A stretch of 64,000 nucleotides of DNA from Rhodoferax sp. Lineage in GTDB: Bacteria; Pseudomonadota; Gammaproteobacteria; Burkholderiales; Burkholderiaceae_C. The position numbers were made by a program, and so were the translations under genes. The notes beneath the pieces were generated by a model. It worked only from the letters and a program-made list of their open reading frames with translations, did not search any database and was not told the origin of the DNA. The DNA is taken from the NCBI GenBank assembly GCA_019449595.1, contig JAGRPL010000006.1, positions 1-64,000 on the forward strand. Direction: 5' to 3'. Shown in pieces: positions 50,677 to 59,876 of this stretch (position 1 is its first letter; every line of letters starts with the position of its first letter).

Positions 50677-51207
50677 TCAGGCCGGCTTGCGGGGTACGAA
50701 GTCCTGCACATGCCCCGCCGTGTCCAGCTGCACTTGGCAGGCCGTGGTCATCTGTTGCTTCATGCGCACTCTGGCCCGTTGCAGGCGCGACTTGGCAGCG
50801 CTCAGGGTGATGCCTTGGGCCTGGGCATAGTCCGCTTGCGCCACGCCCTGCAGGTCACACAGGGTGATGGCCTCGCGGTCTTGCGCCGACAGTTCGGACA
50901 GCACGCGGGGCAGGCAGGCACTCAGGCTGTCCACGGGCTCTGACGTCTGTACGGGGCTGGGCAGGTCGTCTGGGAGCTCTACCGTCGTACGCGCAACGCG
51001 CGGGCGGTCCGCCAGGGTATTGCGCGCCACCTCAAACAGCCAGGCCCGCGCGTTGTGCACGGAGCAAAAACGCTCTCCCTGGCGCAGTGCCTTCAAAAAC
51101 AGGTCTTGCAGCAGGTCATCGACATCGGCGTTGCTGTGCAGGCGATTCCGCGCCCAGCCGCGCAACTCCGGCTCGTACTGGCTCCAGGCTTGGGTGAGGC
51201 AGTTCAT
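50677..51207 (-). CDS. ECF-type RNA polymerase sigma factor (SigZ-like)
   Basis: A 176-residue sigma70-family factor with region 2 (YEPELRGWARNRL, DVDDLLQDLFLKALRQG, ARAWLFEVARNTLAD) and region 4 (LSAQDREAITLCDLQGVAQA, ITLSAAKSRLQRARVRM). Its ATG overlaps the stop of the MFS gene by ATGA, so it is translationally coupled to the arsenic operon. No anti-sigma gene is adjacent. The C-terminus carries Cys154 (TTACQV), which could respond to metalloid or redox stress (inference). Confidence 0.9.
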   Translation of the reverse strand: MNCLTQAWSQYEPELRGWARNRLHSNADVDDLLQDLFLKALRQGERFCSVHNARAWLFEVARNTLADRPRVARTTVELPDDLPSPVQTSEPVDSLSACLPRVLSELSAQDREAITLCDLQGVAQADYAQAQGITLSAAKSRLQRARVRMKQQMTTACQVQLDTAGHVQDFVPRKPA

Positions 51208-52403
51208 GGCCCATTTTCCTTGGTAGTGGCCTGCACGGGGCCCAGCATCCACAGTGCAGCCATTGCGATGCTCCCCAGCGCTGCCGACAGCCACAGTGCG
51301 CCCGTGCCCCACTGGGTCACACACAGCCCAAAGAGCCACGGCGCCGACGCTTGTGCCAAGCGGGCTGGCACCATCAACAGCCCCTGTCTTTCGCCATAGC
51401 CCTGCGGCCCAAACAACGCCAGGGGCAGGGTGCCTTTGGCGATCGTCAGAACGCCATTGCCGGCGCCATGCAAGAGCGCAAACAAAAACGCCGCTGGTGC
51501 GCCAACCACCGCAAGCAGGATGGCTCCCAGCGGGTGCAGGGTTGCGGCGATGCGCGCACTGAGCAGGGGGTGCAAGCGCCGCAGTACCCCGAACTCCAGC
51601 AGGCGCCCGGCCACCTGCGCAGGGCCGATAAGTGCGCCCGCGGTGACTGCCACGCCCAGGCTGACGCCGCTGGCGGTCAGCAGGGTTGGCACATGCGCGG
51701 CCATGGCGGTGCTGATGAACCAGGTGATGGCAAACACGGTGGCCAGCAGCACCGCGGTTTTAAGGGGGACGGCGCTTGCCGTATGCGCCTCTGTGGGGCT
51801 GGCTTCAAGCGTTTGCAGGACCCGGTTGCGTGCCTGCCTCGGCAGCGACAAGTTCAGCGGCAGCGCGATCAACACATGCAGGCCTGCCCACACAAAGCAG
51901 GTGCCACGCCAGCCCACCCAGGTCTGCAGCGCGGTGGACAGCGGCCAGCCCACCGTGCTGGCAAAACCGGCGATCAGCGTGATGCCTGTGATCACGTTGC
52001 GCGCGTCGCGTCCGTAAATGCGGACCAATGTCGCAAAGGCCGCTTCATACAGACCGCCCGACATGCCGATGCCGATCACGGCCCAGGCGGCAAACAGGCT
52101 CCACGGTCCGCTGGCCGAGCCCAGCAAGATCAGGCCAGCAGCAAACAACAGGTTGCTCAACACCAGAACGGGGCGACCGCCCAGCGTGTCAATCGCGCGC
52201 CCGGCGCGGGGTCCCAAAATGCCCGTGATCACCAGCCCGGCAGAGAAGGCGGCGAACACCGTGGCCACCCCCACCCCCAGCTCGCGGGCCATGGGTGCGG
52301 CCAATATGGCGGGCAGGTAATAGGTAGACGCCCACGCCAAGGTTTGCGCTGTACCCAGCTTGAGGACGGTGGTGGTTGGACCGCTGAAGTGCATGGCGCT
52401 CAA
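51204..52403 (-). CDS. MFS transporter in the arsenic operon
   Basis: A 399-residue major facilitator with about 12 hydrophobic segments, opening [20 protein letters not shown] and containing the loop motif [18 protein letters not shown] between helices 2 and 3. It overlaps arsH upstream and the sigma-factor gene downstream by 4 bases each (ATGA). MFS proteins such as ArsJ and ArsK occur in ars operons, but no GAPDH-type partner gene is here, so the substrate is uncertain. Confidence 0.88.
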   Translation of the reverse strand: MSAMHFSGPTTTVLKLGTAQTLAWASTYYLPAILAAPMARELGVGVATVFAAFSAGLVITGILGPRAGRAIDTLGGRPVLVLSNLLFAAGLILLGSASGPWSLFAAWAVIGIGMSGGLYEAAFATLVRIYGRDARNVITGITLIAGFASTVGWPLSTALQTWVGWRGTCFVWAGLHVLIALPLNLSLPRQARNRVLQTLEASPTEAHTASAVPLKTAVLLATVFAITWFISTAMAAHVPTLLTASGVSLGVAVTAGALIGPAQVAGRLLEFGVLRRLHPLLSARIAATLHPLGAILLAVVGAPAAFLFALLHGAGNGVLTIAKGTLPLALFGPQGYGERQGLLMVPARLAQASAPWLFGLCVTQWGTGALWLSAALGSIAMAALWMLGPVQATTKENGP

Positions 52404-53155
52404 ATGGAGCGTTGGTTGACGCGTTTGGAAAGTTGCTCGGCCGACTCTTTGCGCTCACTGTAGCGGTCCACCAGATAGGGCGACACGTCACGGGTGAGTA
52501 GGGTGAATTTCATCAGCTCTTCCATCACATCCACCACACGCTCGTAATAGCTGCTGGGCTTCATGCGGTTGTCGTCGCCAAACTCCATGAAGGCCTTGGC
52601 CACTGAGCTCTGGTTGGGGATGGTGAGCATGCGCATCCAGCGGCCCAGCACGCGCATCTGGTTGACGGCGTTGAAACTCTGCGAGCCGCCGCTGACCTGC
52701 ATCACCGCCAGTGTCTTGCCCTGGGTAGGGCGCACTGCACCCAGGCTCAGAGGAATCCAGTCAATCTGCGATTTCATGATGCCGGTCATGGCGCCGTGCC
52801 GCTCGGGCGACGTCCACACCATGCCCTCTGACCACTGCACCAGTTCGCGCAACTCTTGCACCTTGGGGTGGGTGTCGGGCGCATCGTCGGGCAGGGGCAG
52901 GCCGCTGGGGTTGAAGATGCGGGTTTCTGCGCCAAACGCCTGCAGCAGGCGTGCGGCCTCTTCGGTCAGCAGGCGGCTGAACGAGCGCTCGCGCAGCGAG
53001 CCGTAAAGCAGGGCGATGCGCGGCGCGTGGGTGGAAGGCGTTTCTGGGCGCAGCGCAGACACATCGGGCTGGCGAAAATGTGCTGCGTCCAGTTGGGGCA
53101 GCGTGTTGCGCGAGGTGTCGCTGGCGGCGTTGTGAACGATGGGGGAGTCGCTCAT
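52400..53155 (-). CDS. arsH: Arsenical resistance NADPH-FMN oxidoreductase ArsH
   Basis: A 251-residue flavoprotein of the ArsH family, which oxidises trivalent organoarsenicals and reduces quinones with NADPH. Family patterns: [20 protein letters not shown] (FMN phosphate loop), [20 protein letters not shown], and [20 protein letters not shown]. Length is typical. The reading frame overlaps acr3 and the MFS gene by 4 bases each. Confidence 0.95.
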   Translation of the reverse strand: MSDSPIVHNAASDTSRNTLPQLDAAHFRQPDVSALRPETPSTHAPRIALLYGSLRERSFSRLLTEEAARLLQAFGAETRIFNPSGLPLPDDAPDTHPKVQELRELVQWSEGMVWTSPERHGAMTGIMKSQIDWIPLSLGAVRPTQGKTLAVMQVSGGSQSFNAVNQMRVLGRWMRMLTIPNQSSVAKAFMEFGDDNRMKPSSYYERVVDVMEELMKFTLLTRDVSPYLVDRYSERKESAEQLSKRVNQRSI

Positions 53156-54234
53156 GCTTGCTTTGCCTCTGTTCGTTCATACCAACCCTTGCTGCGGTTG
53201 ACGACGCTGACCACCAGCAGCATGACAGGCACCTCAATGAGAACACCCACTACGGTCGCCAGTGCTGCGCCGGAGTTCAGGCCAAACAGGCTGATGGCGG
53301 CTGCTACCGCCAACTCAAAGAAATTGGATGAACCGATCAGTGCGGAAGGGCACGCAACGCTGTGCTTTTCGCCCAGCCAGCGATTGAGGCCGTATGCCAG
53401 GCTTGCGTTGAAAGCCACAGAAATCAGAATCGGCAAGGCCAGTATGCAAATGACCAGTGGCTGTTTCAATATCGCTTCCCCCTGAAATGCAAACAGCAGA
53501 ACCAGGGTCAACAACAGCGCCCCCATGGATACCGGGCCAATGCGGCGCATGGCGGTGTCAAAGGCCTGTTGCCCGCGCTGGAGCAAATAGGCTCTCCATA
53601 TCTGCGCCAGTACGAGCGGAACCACCACATAGAGCACCATGGAGATGACCAGCGTGCTCCAGGGCACGACGATGGCCGACAGGCCCAGCAGCAGCCCGAC
53701 GATGGGGGCGTAGGCGAAGATCAGGATGACGTCGTTCAGCGCAACCTGGCTGAATGTGTACAGGGGGTCACCGTTGGTCAGGCGGCTCCAGACAAACACC
53801 ATGGCCGTGCAAGGGGCTGCCGCCAGCAAGATCAGCCCGGCAATGTAGCTGTCGATTTGTCCTTCGGGCAAATAGGGGGCGAACCAGTGCCGTATGAGCA
53901 ACCAGCCCAAAAAGGCCATGCTCAGGGGATTGACCAGCCAGTTGGTGAACAGGGTGACGCCGATGCCGCGCACATGCTGGCGTACCTCGCGTAGCGTTCG
54001 GAAATCGATCTTTACCAGCATGGGAATAATCATCAGCCAGACCAGCACCCCAACGGGCAAGTTGACCTGTGCGATCTCCATGTGGCCAATCGTCTGGAAT
54101 ACGCCGGGGAAGAACTGCCCTAAGGCGATTCCGGCGAGGATGCACAGAAATACCCACACCGTCAGATAACGTTCGAAGACGCTCATGGACGCGCCAGCCG
54201 CCTGTTTGGCGGTCACTTCACATTGCACACTCAT
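53152..54234 (-). CDS. acr3: Arsenite efflux permease ACR3
   Basis: A 360-residue ten-helix arsenite/H+ antiporter of the ACR3 family (distinct from ArsB). The essential Cys of helix 4 is in [20 protein letters not shown], and the conserved Glu of helix 9 in [20 protein letters not shown]. It begins 9 bases after arsC, so reductase and exporter are produced together. A second in-frame Met (residue 17) is an alternative start. Confidence 0.95.
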   Translation of the reverse strand: MSVQCEVTAKQAAGASMSVFERYLTVWVFLCILAGIALGQFFPGVFQTIGHMEIAQVNLPVGVLVWLMIIPMLVKIDFRTLREVRQHVRGIGVTLFTNWLVNPLSMAFLGWLLIRHWFAPYLPEGQIDSYIAGLILLAAAPCTAMVFVWSRLTNGDPLYTFSQVALNDVILIFAYAPIVGLLLGLSAIVVPWSTLVISMVLYVVVPLVLAQIWRAYLLQRGQQAFDTAMRRIGPVSMGALLLTLVLLFAFQGEAILKQPLVICILALPILISVAFNASLAYGLNRWLGEKHSVACPSALIGSSNFFELAVAAAISLFGLNSGAALATVVGVLIEVPVMLLVVSVVNRSKGWYERTEAKQA

Positions 54235-54243
54235 GGTGGTCTT

Positions 54244-54750
54244 TCAGCTTGCCGCCAGTTCGCGGGCCGTGCCTTGCAGCACCGTTTTGCGTAACTTGTC
54301 AGCGGGTAGGTTGATCAGCAGGTCCAGACGCCGCTTCATCATGCGCAGGGTCTGGCCGAAGGCTTCGCGCTTGGCCTCTTCGGACGCATCGCCTTCGGAA
54401 GGGTCAGGGTAGCCCCAATGTGCGGTGGCAGGGTGGCCCGGCCAGATGGGGCACACCTCGCCCGCAGCGTTGTCGCAGACGGTGATGATCAGATCCATTT
54501 GCGGCGCCTCGGGCGTGGCAAACACATCCCAGCTTTTGCTGTGCAGGCCTTCAATGGAGATGCCCGCTTTTTGCAGCACCTGCAAGCCCAAGGGGTTGGG
54601 TTGCTGGTTGTCGCGCGGGCTGCTCCCGGCGGAGTAGGCTTTGAACTTGCCGTTACCCATTGCATTGAGCAGGGCTTCGGCCAGGATGCTGCGCGCCGAG
54701 TTGTGCGTGCAGAGGAACAGGACGTTCAGGGGTGGGTTGGTGGTGGTCAT
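54244..54750 (-). CDS. arsC: Arsenate reductase ArsC, LMW-PTP family
   Basis: A 168-residue arsenate reductase of the thioredoxin-coupled/LMW-phosphatase class, which converts arsenate to arsenite for export by ACR3. The P-loop CTHNSARS (about residues 14-21) holds the nucleophilic Cys and Arg. Two further cysteines, in TVCDNAAGEVCP, match the resolving pair. The C-terminus is normal. It lies between arsR (15-base gap) and acr3. Confidence 0.95.
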   Translation of the reverse strand: MTTTNPPLNVLFLCTHNSARSILAEALLNAMGNGKFKAYSAGSSPRDNQQPNPLGLQVLQKAGISIEGLHSKSWDVFATPEAPQMDLIITVCDNAAGEVCPIWPGHPATAHWGYPDPSEGDASEEAKREAFGQTLRMMKRRLDLLINLPADKLRKTVLQGTARELAAS

Positions 54751-54765
54751 GGGTGGTATGGCATG

Positions 54766-55089
54766 TCAGCATTCGCAGGAGGCCGCCTCAGGAGTCAAGC
54801 AACTCGCTCCCTGGCAGCAGTTTTCTGTGAGGTAGCCCAAGAGCGCATTCATCGTGTCAAACGAGGCGCGGTAGATCAGGTTGCGGCCCTGGCGCTCCTG
54901 GCTGACCAGGTCGGCATGGGTGAGCTCCTTGAGGTGGAAGGACAAGGTGTTGGGCGCCACGTTCAGCTGCTCCGACAGCGCACTGGGGGTCAGCCCGTCA
55001 TTGCCCGCCATCACCAGGGCACGGAAGACGCGCAGACGCACTTCCTGGGCCAATGCGGCAAGGGCGCGGACCGTGTCAGTTTCGTTCAT
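54766..55089 (-). CDS. arsR: ArsR-family metalloregulator
   Basis: A 107-residue winged-helix repressor; start ATG 55089. DNA-recognition helix region SEQLNVAPNTLSFHLKELTH. The classical CVC arsenic site in helix 3 is missing; instead cysteines cluster at the C-terminus (C91, C92, C97, C105, C107: ENCCQGASC ... CEC), similar in idea to the C-terminal triad of Acidithiobacillus ferrooxidans ArsR. It should release the operator upstream when As(III) binds. Confidence 0.93.
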   Translation of the reverse strand: MNETDTVRALAALAQEVRLRVFRALVMAGNDGLTPSALSEQLNVAPNTLSFHLKELTHADLVSQERQGRNLIYRASFDTMNALLGYLTENCCQGASCLTPEAASCEC

Positions 55090-55098
55090 CCTGCAACT

Positions 55099-55116
55099 AT
55101 ACAACGATTATTGAAT
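55099..55116 (-). promoter_or_regulatory. ArsR operator candidate
   Basis: On the minus strand ATTCAATAATCGTTGTAT, an imperfect inverted repeat (ATTCAA-N6-TTGTAT), lies 9 bases upstream of the arsR start. The layout matches ArsR-family operators. Confidence 0.6.
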
Positions 55117-55174
55117 TGATTCGTGGCACTACGCGGAAATCGAGTCGGGGAACGCGCCGGATTGTGCTGCGTTG

Positions 55175-55792
55175 CTAGCGTGAGCAAAGCCCGTCAAAGC
55201 AGGTGCTCATGACCATGGCGATGATCTCGTCATCGCTGTGCAGTTCGGCCATCTTGAGGAACTCCAGCACCGGGTCGCAGGCACGCGCGTACAGCGTGTA
55301 GAGCACCGCAATGGCCGGGAGTTTGGCGTTGATGTCGCCCTGTGCCTGCGCTGCTTCAATCCAGGCCCCCAGGCGGTCACTCACGTTGATCAAGCCATCC
55401 ATATAGCTTTTGCTCGCCATCAGCGCCGCGCGCAGGGTGGAGTTCTGGCTGGGCAGTGTGGGCATGTTGCCGCCCAGCTTGAGGCGCAGGGTCCATTCCA
55501 CCGTGGCGCGCAGTTTGTCCAGCGCACTGCGTGCAGGGTCCAGACTTTCCAGAAAGCCCTGCGCCTGCGCCATCAGGTGCGACATGGCCGCAGCGGCCAA
55601 GTCTTCCTTGCTGGGGAAGTGCTTGTACAGGCTGGCCTTGGCAATGCCAACGGCAGCCGCCACCTCATCCACTGTCATGGCGTCAAAACCTTTTTCAGCC
55701 AGCAGCCGGTTCACGGCGTCAATGATGGCCTGCTCGCGCGCGGCCAGCATCTGTGCCTTGAAAGAAACCTTGGGGTTGTTGGAAGTAACCAT
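55175..55792 (-). CDS. TetR/AcrR regulator, divergent from the lipid operon
   Basis: A 205-residue regulator with N-terminal HTH (REQAIIDAVNRLLAEKGFDA, VDEVAAAVGIAKASLYKHFP) and a helical ligand domain. It is divergent from the FAD oxidoreductase gene. The palindrome TGTGAACTGACTAGTCACA (55821-55839) in the shared promoter region is its likely operator. It probably represses the eight-gene lipid operon. The inducer is unknown. Confidence 0.9.
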   Translation of the reverse strand: MVTSNNPKVSFKAQMLAAREQAIIDAVNRLLAEKGFDAMTVDEVAAAVGIAKASLYKHFPSKEDLAAAAMSHLMAQAQGFLESLDPARSALDKLRATVEWTLRLKLGGNMPTLPSQNSTLRAALMASKSYMDGLINVSDRLGAWIEAAQAQGDINAKLPAIAVLYTLYARACDPVLEFLKMAELHSDDEIIAMVMSTCFDGLCSR

Positions 55793-55820
55793 GATGCCAA
55801 TAAAGTCTTTAAAGTATCAA

Positions 55821-55839
55821 TGTGAACTGACTAGTCACA
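55821..55839. promoter_or_regulatory. TetR operator candidate
   Basis: TGTGAACTGACTAGTCACA contains the perfect 10-base palindrome TGACTAGTCA (55828-55837) and outer TGTGA/TCACA arms, centred between the divergent TetR and FAD oxidoreductase genes. Confidence 0.6.
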
Positions 55840-55901
55840 AAACATACTATTCGTACCAGATTTAAACGAAATAGTTATTCTACGTGTTTGGAGACTTCAG
55901 C

Positions 55902-57218
55902 GTGGCACCCAAGGTTGCAATCATTGGTTCTGGCATTTCCGGCCTCGGCGCCGCCCATGCGTTGCGGGGGCAGGCCGACGTGACCCTGCTGGAGGCCGGC
56001 TCCTACTTCGGCGGCCACACCAACACAGTGGATGTCACGCTGCCTGACGCAGCCGGCCGTGCCGTGACGCAGGGCGTGGATACCGGATTTCTGGTCTTCA
56101 ACGAGCGCACCTATCCCCGGCTCATCGCCTTGCTGGCCGAACTGGGGGTGGACAGCGCCAAATCCGACATGTCGTTTTCGGTGCAGGCCCGCCAGGGGCG
56201 CGGCGCCCGGCCCCTGGTGTGGAGCGGCACGGACCTCAACGGCCTGTTTGCCCAGCGCAGCAACCTGTGGAGCCCGCGCTTCTGGGGCATGCTCAAAGAC
56301 CTGATGCGCTTCAACGCGCTGACCACGCGCCTGGCCGAGTCCGGGACGGATGCGCAAATGCGTCAGACGCTGGGCGCCTTCCTGGACGAGCAGGGCTTCG
56401 GCCCGGCGTTTCGCGAGTGGTATTTCATGCCCATGATGGCCTGTATCTGGAGTTGCCCCACGCAGCAGATGCTGCAGTTCCCGGTGGCCACCATGGTGCG
56501 CTTCTGCCACAACCACGGTCTGCTGCAGGTCACCAATCGCCCCCAGTGGTGGACGGTGCAGGGCGGGGCGCGCCACTATGTGCAGGCCATCACGGCCGCG
56601 GTTTCCGACAAGCGCCTGAACAGCCGGGTGCACAGCGTGGACTATGACGCGCAGGCCAATGCGGGCCGGGGAGGCGTCTGGGTCCGCACGACGCAGGGCC
56701 TGGAGCGGTTCGACCGCGCCATTCTGGCCACCCATTCGGACCAGGCATTGGCGGTACTGCAGGACGCGAGTAGCCTGGAGCGCGCGCTGCTGGGGGCCAT
56801 CCGCTACCAGCCCAATGTGGCAGTGCTGCACACCGACACCACGGTCATGCCACCCCAGCGCGCTGCCTGGGCCGCCTGGAACTACGAGCGCGCCCAGGAC
56901 GCACAGCAGGAACAGGCCCGCGTGTGCCTGCACTACTGGATCAACCGCCTGCAACCCCTGCCCTGGAAGGAGGACGTGATCGTCAGCCTGAACCCGGTGC
57001 GTGACGTGGACCCGGTCAGGGTCATCCGTCGCATCGACTACGCACACCCGGTGTTTGACGGGGCGGCCATGTCGGCGCAGCGCCAGATGCACGAGATTCA
57101 GGGTGGGCGCGGGCGCTACTTTGCTGGCGCCTGGATGGGCTACGGCTTCCACGAAGACGGCCTCAAGGCCGGCATGGCGGCCGCACAGGCGCTGCTGCGC
57201 GACTGGGGGGCGGCGTGA
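55902..57218 (+). CDS. FAD-dependent oxidoreductase (COG2907, amine-oxidase type)
   Basis: A 438-residue flavoprotein; start GTG 55902 chosen for GGAG 8 bases upstream (an earlier GTG at 55884 is possible). The dinucleotide-binding motif VAIIGSGISGLGAAHAL is at the N-terminus, followed by LLEAGSYFGGHTNTVDV. Conserved in clusters with DUF1365 and a CFA-type methyltransferase; in Rhodobacter sphaeroides homologous genes belong to the singlet-oxygen response and furan fatty acid synthesis. A lipid desaturation or oxidation step is inferred. Overlaps DUF1365 by GTGA. Confidence 0.9.
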   Translation: MAPKVAIIGSGISGLGAAHALRGQADVTLLEAGSYFGGHTNTVDVTLPDAAGRAVTQGVDTGFLVFNERTYPRLIALLAELGVDSAKSDMSFSVQARQGRGARPLVWSGTDLNGLFAQRSNLWSPRFWGMLKDLMRFNALTTRLAESGTDAQMRQTLGAFLDEQGFGPAFREWYFMPMMACIWSCPTQQMLQFPVATMVRFCHNHGLLQVTNRPQWWTVQGGARHYVQAITAAVSDKRLNSRVHSVDYDAQANAGRGGVWVRTTQGLERFDRAILATHSDQALAVLQDASSLERALLGAIRYQPNVAVLHTDTTVMPPQRAAWAAWNYERAQDAQQEQARVCLHYWINRLQPLPWKEDVIVSLNPVRDVDPVRVIRRIDYAHPVFDGAAMSAQRQMHEIQGGRGRYFAGAWMGYGFHEDGLKAGMAAAQALLRDWGAA

Positions 57219-58036
57219 AAGAAGCACAGATTGGGTTTGGCTCCGTGCACCACGCGCGCACGCGCCCCAGCGCCCACCGTTTTACCTACGGCACCTACTT
57301 CCTCATGTTGCCCATGCACCTGGAGTCGCCCGCCGCTGGGGGCACGGCCGCCGCCGGCTGGCAGCCCAACCGCCGCGGGGCCTTGAGTTTCTTCGACGAG
57401 GACCATGGCGATGGCCGCAGCGCGGCCCAGGGTGGTGCCATGCCCTGGCTGCAGGCGCTGCTGCACAGCCAGGGCATTGCGGATGCCGATGGCGACATCT
57501 GGCTGCAGACCTACCCGCGGGTGTGGGGCTACACCTTCAAGCCGGTGAGCTTCTGGTACTGCTACCGCGCGGCGCGGGCAGGCGGTGCCTTGCGCGCGGT
57601 GGTGGCCGAAGTGAACAACACCTTTGGCGAGCGCCATTGCTACGTGCTGGACGCCCCAGCCTGGGGGCAGACTGTGACAGCCGACAAGGTGTTCCACGTC
57701 AGCCCGTTCTGCGAAGTCAAGGGCAGCTACGCCTTCTGCTTCACCCGCGCGGAAAAAGACGGCCGCACGGTGGTGAGCGCCCGCATTGACCACCACGACG
57801 AGCAGGGCCTGCTCATCCACACCCGCCTGACCGGCACACTGCAGACGCTGGATGCACCGGCGCGCCGACGCGCCCTGTGGCGCTACCCACTGATGACGCT
57901 GGGCGTGTTCTGGCACATCCACCGCGAAGCCTTCACGCTGTGGCGCAAGCGCGTGCCGTTTTTCAGCAAGCCCGCACCGCCTGTAGAGGCGGCCACCCGC
58001 AGCAACCCTGCGCAGCCTCCCATTTCCACGCACTGA
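57215..58036 (+). CDS. DUF1365 family protein
   Basis: A 273-residue protein of the DUF1365 family, recognised by GSVHHARTRPSAHRFTYGTY, WLQTYPRVWGYTFKPVSFWY, VAEVNNTFGERHCYVL and KVFHVSPFCEVKGSYAF. Always found with COG2907 oxidoreductase and CFA-like methyltransferase genes. The biochemical role is not established; it is probably a lipid-modification accessory. GTG start overlaps the preceding stop. The last codon is followed immediately by the CFA synthase ATG. Confidence 0.93.
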   Translation: MKEAQIGFGSVHHARTRPSAHRFTYGTYFLMLPMHLESPAAGGTAAAGWQPNRRGALSFFDEDHGDGRSAAQGGAMPWLQALLHSQGIADADGDIWLQTYPRVWGYTFKPVSFWYCYRAARAGGALRAVVAEVNNTFGERHCYVLDAPAWGQTVTADKVFHVSPFCEVKGSYAFCFTRAEKDGRTVVSARIDHHDEQGLLIHTRLTGTLQTLDAPARRRALWRYPLMTLGVFWHIHREAFTLWRKRVPFFSKPAPPVEAATRSNPAQPPISTH

Positions 58037-59302
58037 ATGGACTCCACCATGCCCACTGCACTTCCTGCCTTTGCCCGCCTGGCCCTGCCAGCCAACACGC
58101 CCTTCACCGCACGCCGTGTGCTGCGCCTGCTGCAGCAGCTGCGCGTGGGGGTGCTGACCATTCAGTTGCCAGACGGCAGCCAGCACCGCTTTGGCCAGGC
58201 GCATGAAGACCATGCCGGCTCCACCGTGCTGCACGCCCAGTTGCACTTGCACAACTGGCGGGTGTTCACAGCCGCGCTCAAGAGCGGGGACATCGGTTTT
58301 GCCGAGAGCTATATCGACGGAGACTGGTCCACCCCGGACCTGACCGGCCTGCTTACGCTGCTCAGTGCCAACCGCGCCGCGCTGGAGTCCGTGGTGTATG
58401 GCACCTGGCTGGGGCGACTGGTGTACCGCATCAGGCACCTGACCCAGCGCAACACCCGCGCCGGCAGCCGCAAGAATATCCACGCCCACTACGACCTGGG
58501 CAACCCGTTTTATCGCCTGTGGCTGGACGAGACCATGAACTACTCCAGTGCGTGGTTCAACGGCGACCGCACGCTGCCGTTGCCGCTGGCGCAGACCGCC
58601 AAGGTTTGCCGTGTGCTGGACCAGGTGGGTGTGCAGCCCGGCGACCGCGTGCTGGAAATCGGCTGTGGCTGGGGCGCACTGGCCGAGCAGGCCACGCTGC
58701 ACTATGGCGCCAGCGTGGTGGGCGTGACGCTGTCTACCGAGCAGCTGCAGTGGGCCGTTGACCGGCTGCAGCGCCAGGGCGTGGCCACAGGGCAGGGCCA
58801 GCAGGCGGACCTGCGCCTGCAGGACTACCGCGACATTGCCGACGCGCCGTTTGACGCCATCTGCTCGGTCGAAATGGTGGAAGCGGTGGGACAGGCCTAC
58901 TGGCCGCAGTACTTCAGCACCGTGGCGCGCCTGCTGAAAGACGGCGGCAAGGCCTGCATTCAAAGCATCGTCATCCGTGACGACCTGTTTGCGCGCTATG
59001 TGGGTTCCACCGATTTCATTCAGCAGTACATCTTTCCCGGCGGCTGCCTGCCGTCACCGGCCGAGTTCCGCAAGCAGGCGCAGGCCGCCGGCTTGCGCGT
59101 GGTGGATGAACTGGCCTTTGGCGGCGACTACGGTCACACCCTGCACCTGTGGCGCAAGGCCTTCCATGCGCGGCGCGACGAGGTGCTGGCGCTGGGCTTT
59201 GATGCCCGCTTCCTGCGCATCTGGGACTTCTACCTGGCCTACTGCGAAGCTGCCTTCACCACCGGCGACATTGAGCTGGTGCAGTTCACGCTGCAAAAGT
59301 GA
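58037..59302 (+). CDS. Cyclopropane-fatty-acyl-phospholipid synthase family methyltransferase
   Basis: A 421-residue SAM-dependent enzyme acting on unsaturated phospholipid acyl chains. The N-terminal lipid-binding domain is followed by NIHAHYDLGNPFYRLWLDET and MNYSSAWF, the SAM loop VLEIGCGWGALAEQA (about 210-224), CSVEMVEAVGQAYWP and STDFIQQYIFPGGCLPSPAE. In this gene context the product may be a methylated or furan precursor fatty acid rather than a simple cyclopropane (inference). Confidence 0.93.
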   Translation: MDSTMPTALPAFARLALPANTPFTARRVLRLLQQLRVGVLTIQLPDGSQHRFGQAHEDHAGSTVLHAQLHLHNWRVFTAALKSGDIGFAESYIDGDWSTPDLTGLLTLLSANRAALESVVYGTWLGRLVYRIRHLTQRNTRAGSRKNIHAHYDLGNPFYRLWLDETMNYSSAWFNGDRTLPLPLAQTAKVCRVLDQVGVQPGDRVLEIGCGWGALAEQATLHYGASVVGVTLSTEQLQWAVDRLQRQGVATGQGQQADLRLQDYRDIADAPFDAICSVEMVEAVGQAYWPQYFSTVARLLKDGGKACIQSIVIRDDLFARYVGSTDFIQQYIFPGGCLPSPAEFRKQAQAAGLRVVDELAFGGDYGHTLHLWRKAFHARRDEVLALGFDARFLRIWDFYLAYCEAAFTTGDIELVQFTLQK

Positions 59303-59306
59303 TGCT

Positions 59307-59876
59307 ATGAATAGCGTAGCTGTTTGCGCAGTGTTTATGGGTGTTGCAGGCTTGTTTGGTATTAAAAACCCGGCGCAGGCCCAATCGCTGGCCGCGGCTG
59401 CCAGCACCGCGCCGGCGGAACTGGCGCAGGTGCAGCCCGCGCTGGCATTGCGGGGACGCAGCACCTTGACGTTCTTCGGCATGGCAATCTACGAGGCCAG
59501 TCTGTGGGCGCCCCCGAACTTTGCGCTGGACCGGTTCGAGGCGCACCCGTTTGCCCTGGAGCTGCACTACCGCCGTTCGCTCACGGGCAACCTGATTGCG
59601 CAGCGTTCGGTGTACGAGATGCAGCGCCAAAGCGGTTTTGATGCCCGGCGCGCCAGCGAGTGGGAGGCGCGCATGCAGGCCCTGTTCCCCGACGTCAAGG
59701 CGGGTGACCGCATTACCGGTATCTACCAGCCCGGGGTCGGCGCGCGTTTTGCCGTCAACGGCAAGGCGGTTGGCGAGGTGCGCGACGCGCTCTTTGCCAG
59801 GCTGTTCTTCGGCATCTGGCTCAGCCCCCAGACTTCGGAGCCCGCCATGCGCTGTGCCTTGGCGGCGTGTTCGTGA
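59307..59876 (+). CDS. Chalcone isomerase-like exported protein
   Basis: A 189-residue protein with a signal peptide (VAVCAVFMGVAGLFG, cleavage near AQA) and a chalcone-isomerase-like domain: LRGRSTLTFFGMAIYEASLW, LELHYRRSLTGNLIAQRS, ITGIYQPGVGARFAVNGKAV and LFARLFFGIWLSPQTS. Bacterial members of this fold bind fatty acids. It would act in the periplasm on the lipid handled by this operon. Its stop overlaps the ATG of the MFS gene (TGATG). Confidence 0.88.
   Translation: MNSVAVCAVFMGVAGLFGIKNPAQAQSLAAAASTAPAELAQVQPALALRGRSTLTFFGMAIYEASLWAPPNFALDRFEAHPFALELHYRRSLTGNLIAQRSVYEMQRQSGFDARRASEWEARMQALFPDVKAGDRITGIYQPGVGARFAVNGKAVGEVRDALFARLFFGIWLSPQTSEPAMRCALAACS

Noticed and set aside
51351..52463. 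Plus-strand frame of 370 residues opposite the MFS gene
   Set aside because: Gln/Arg-rich composition with no motif; the minus-strand MFS gene is clear and overlaps arsH by ATGA.
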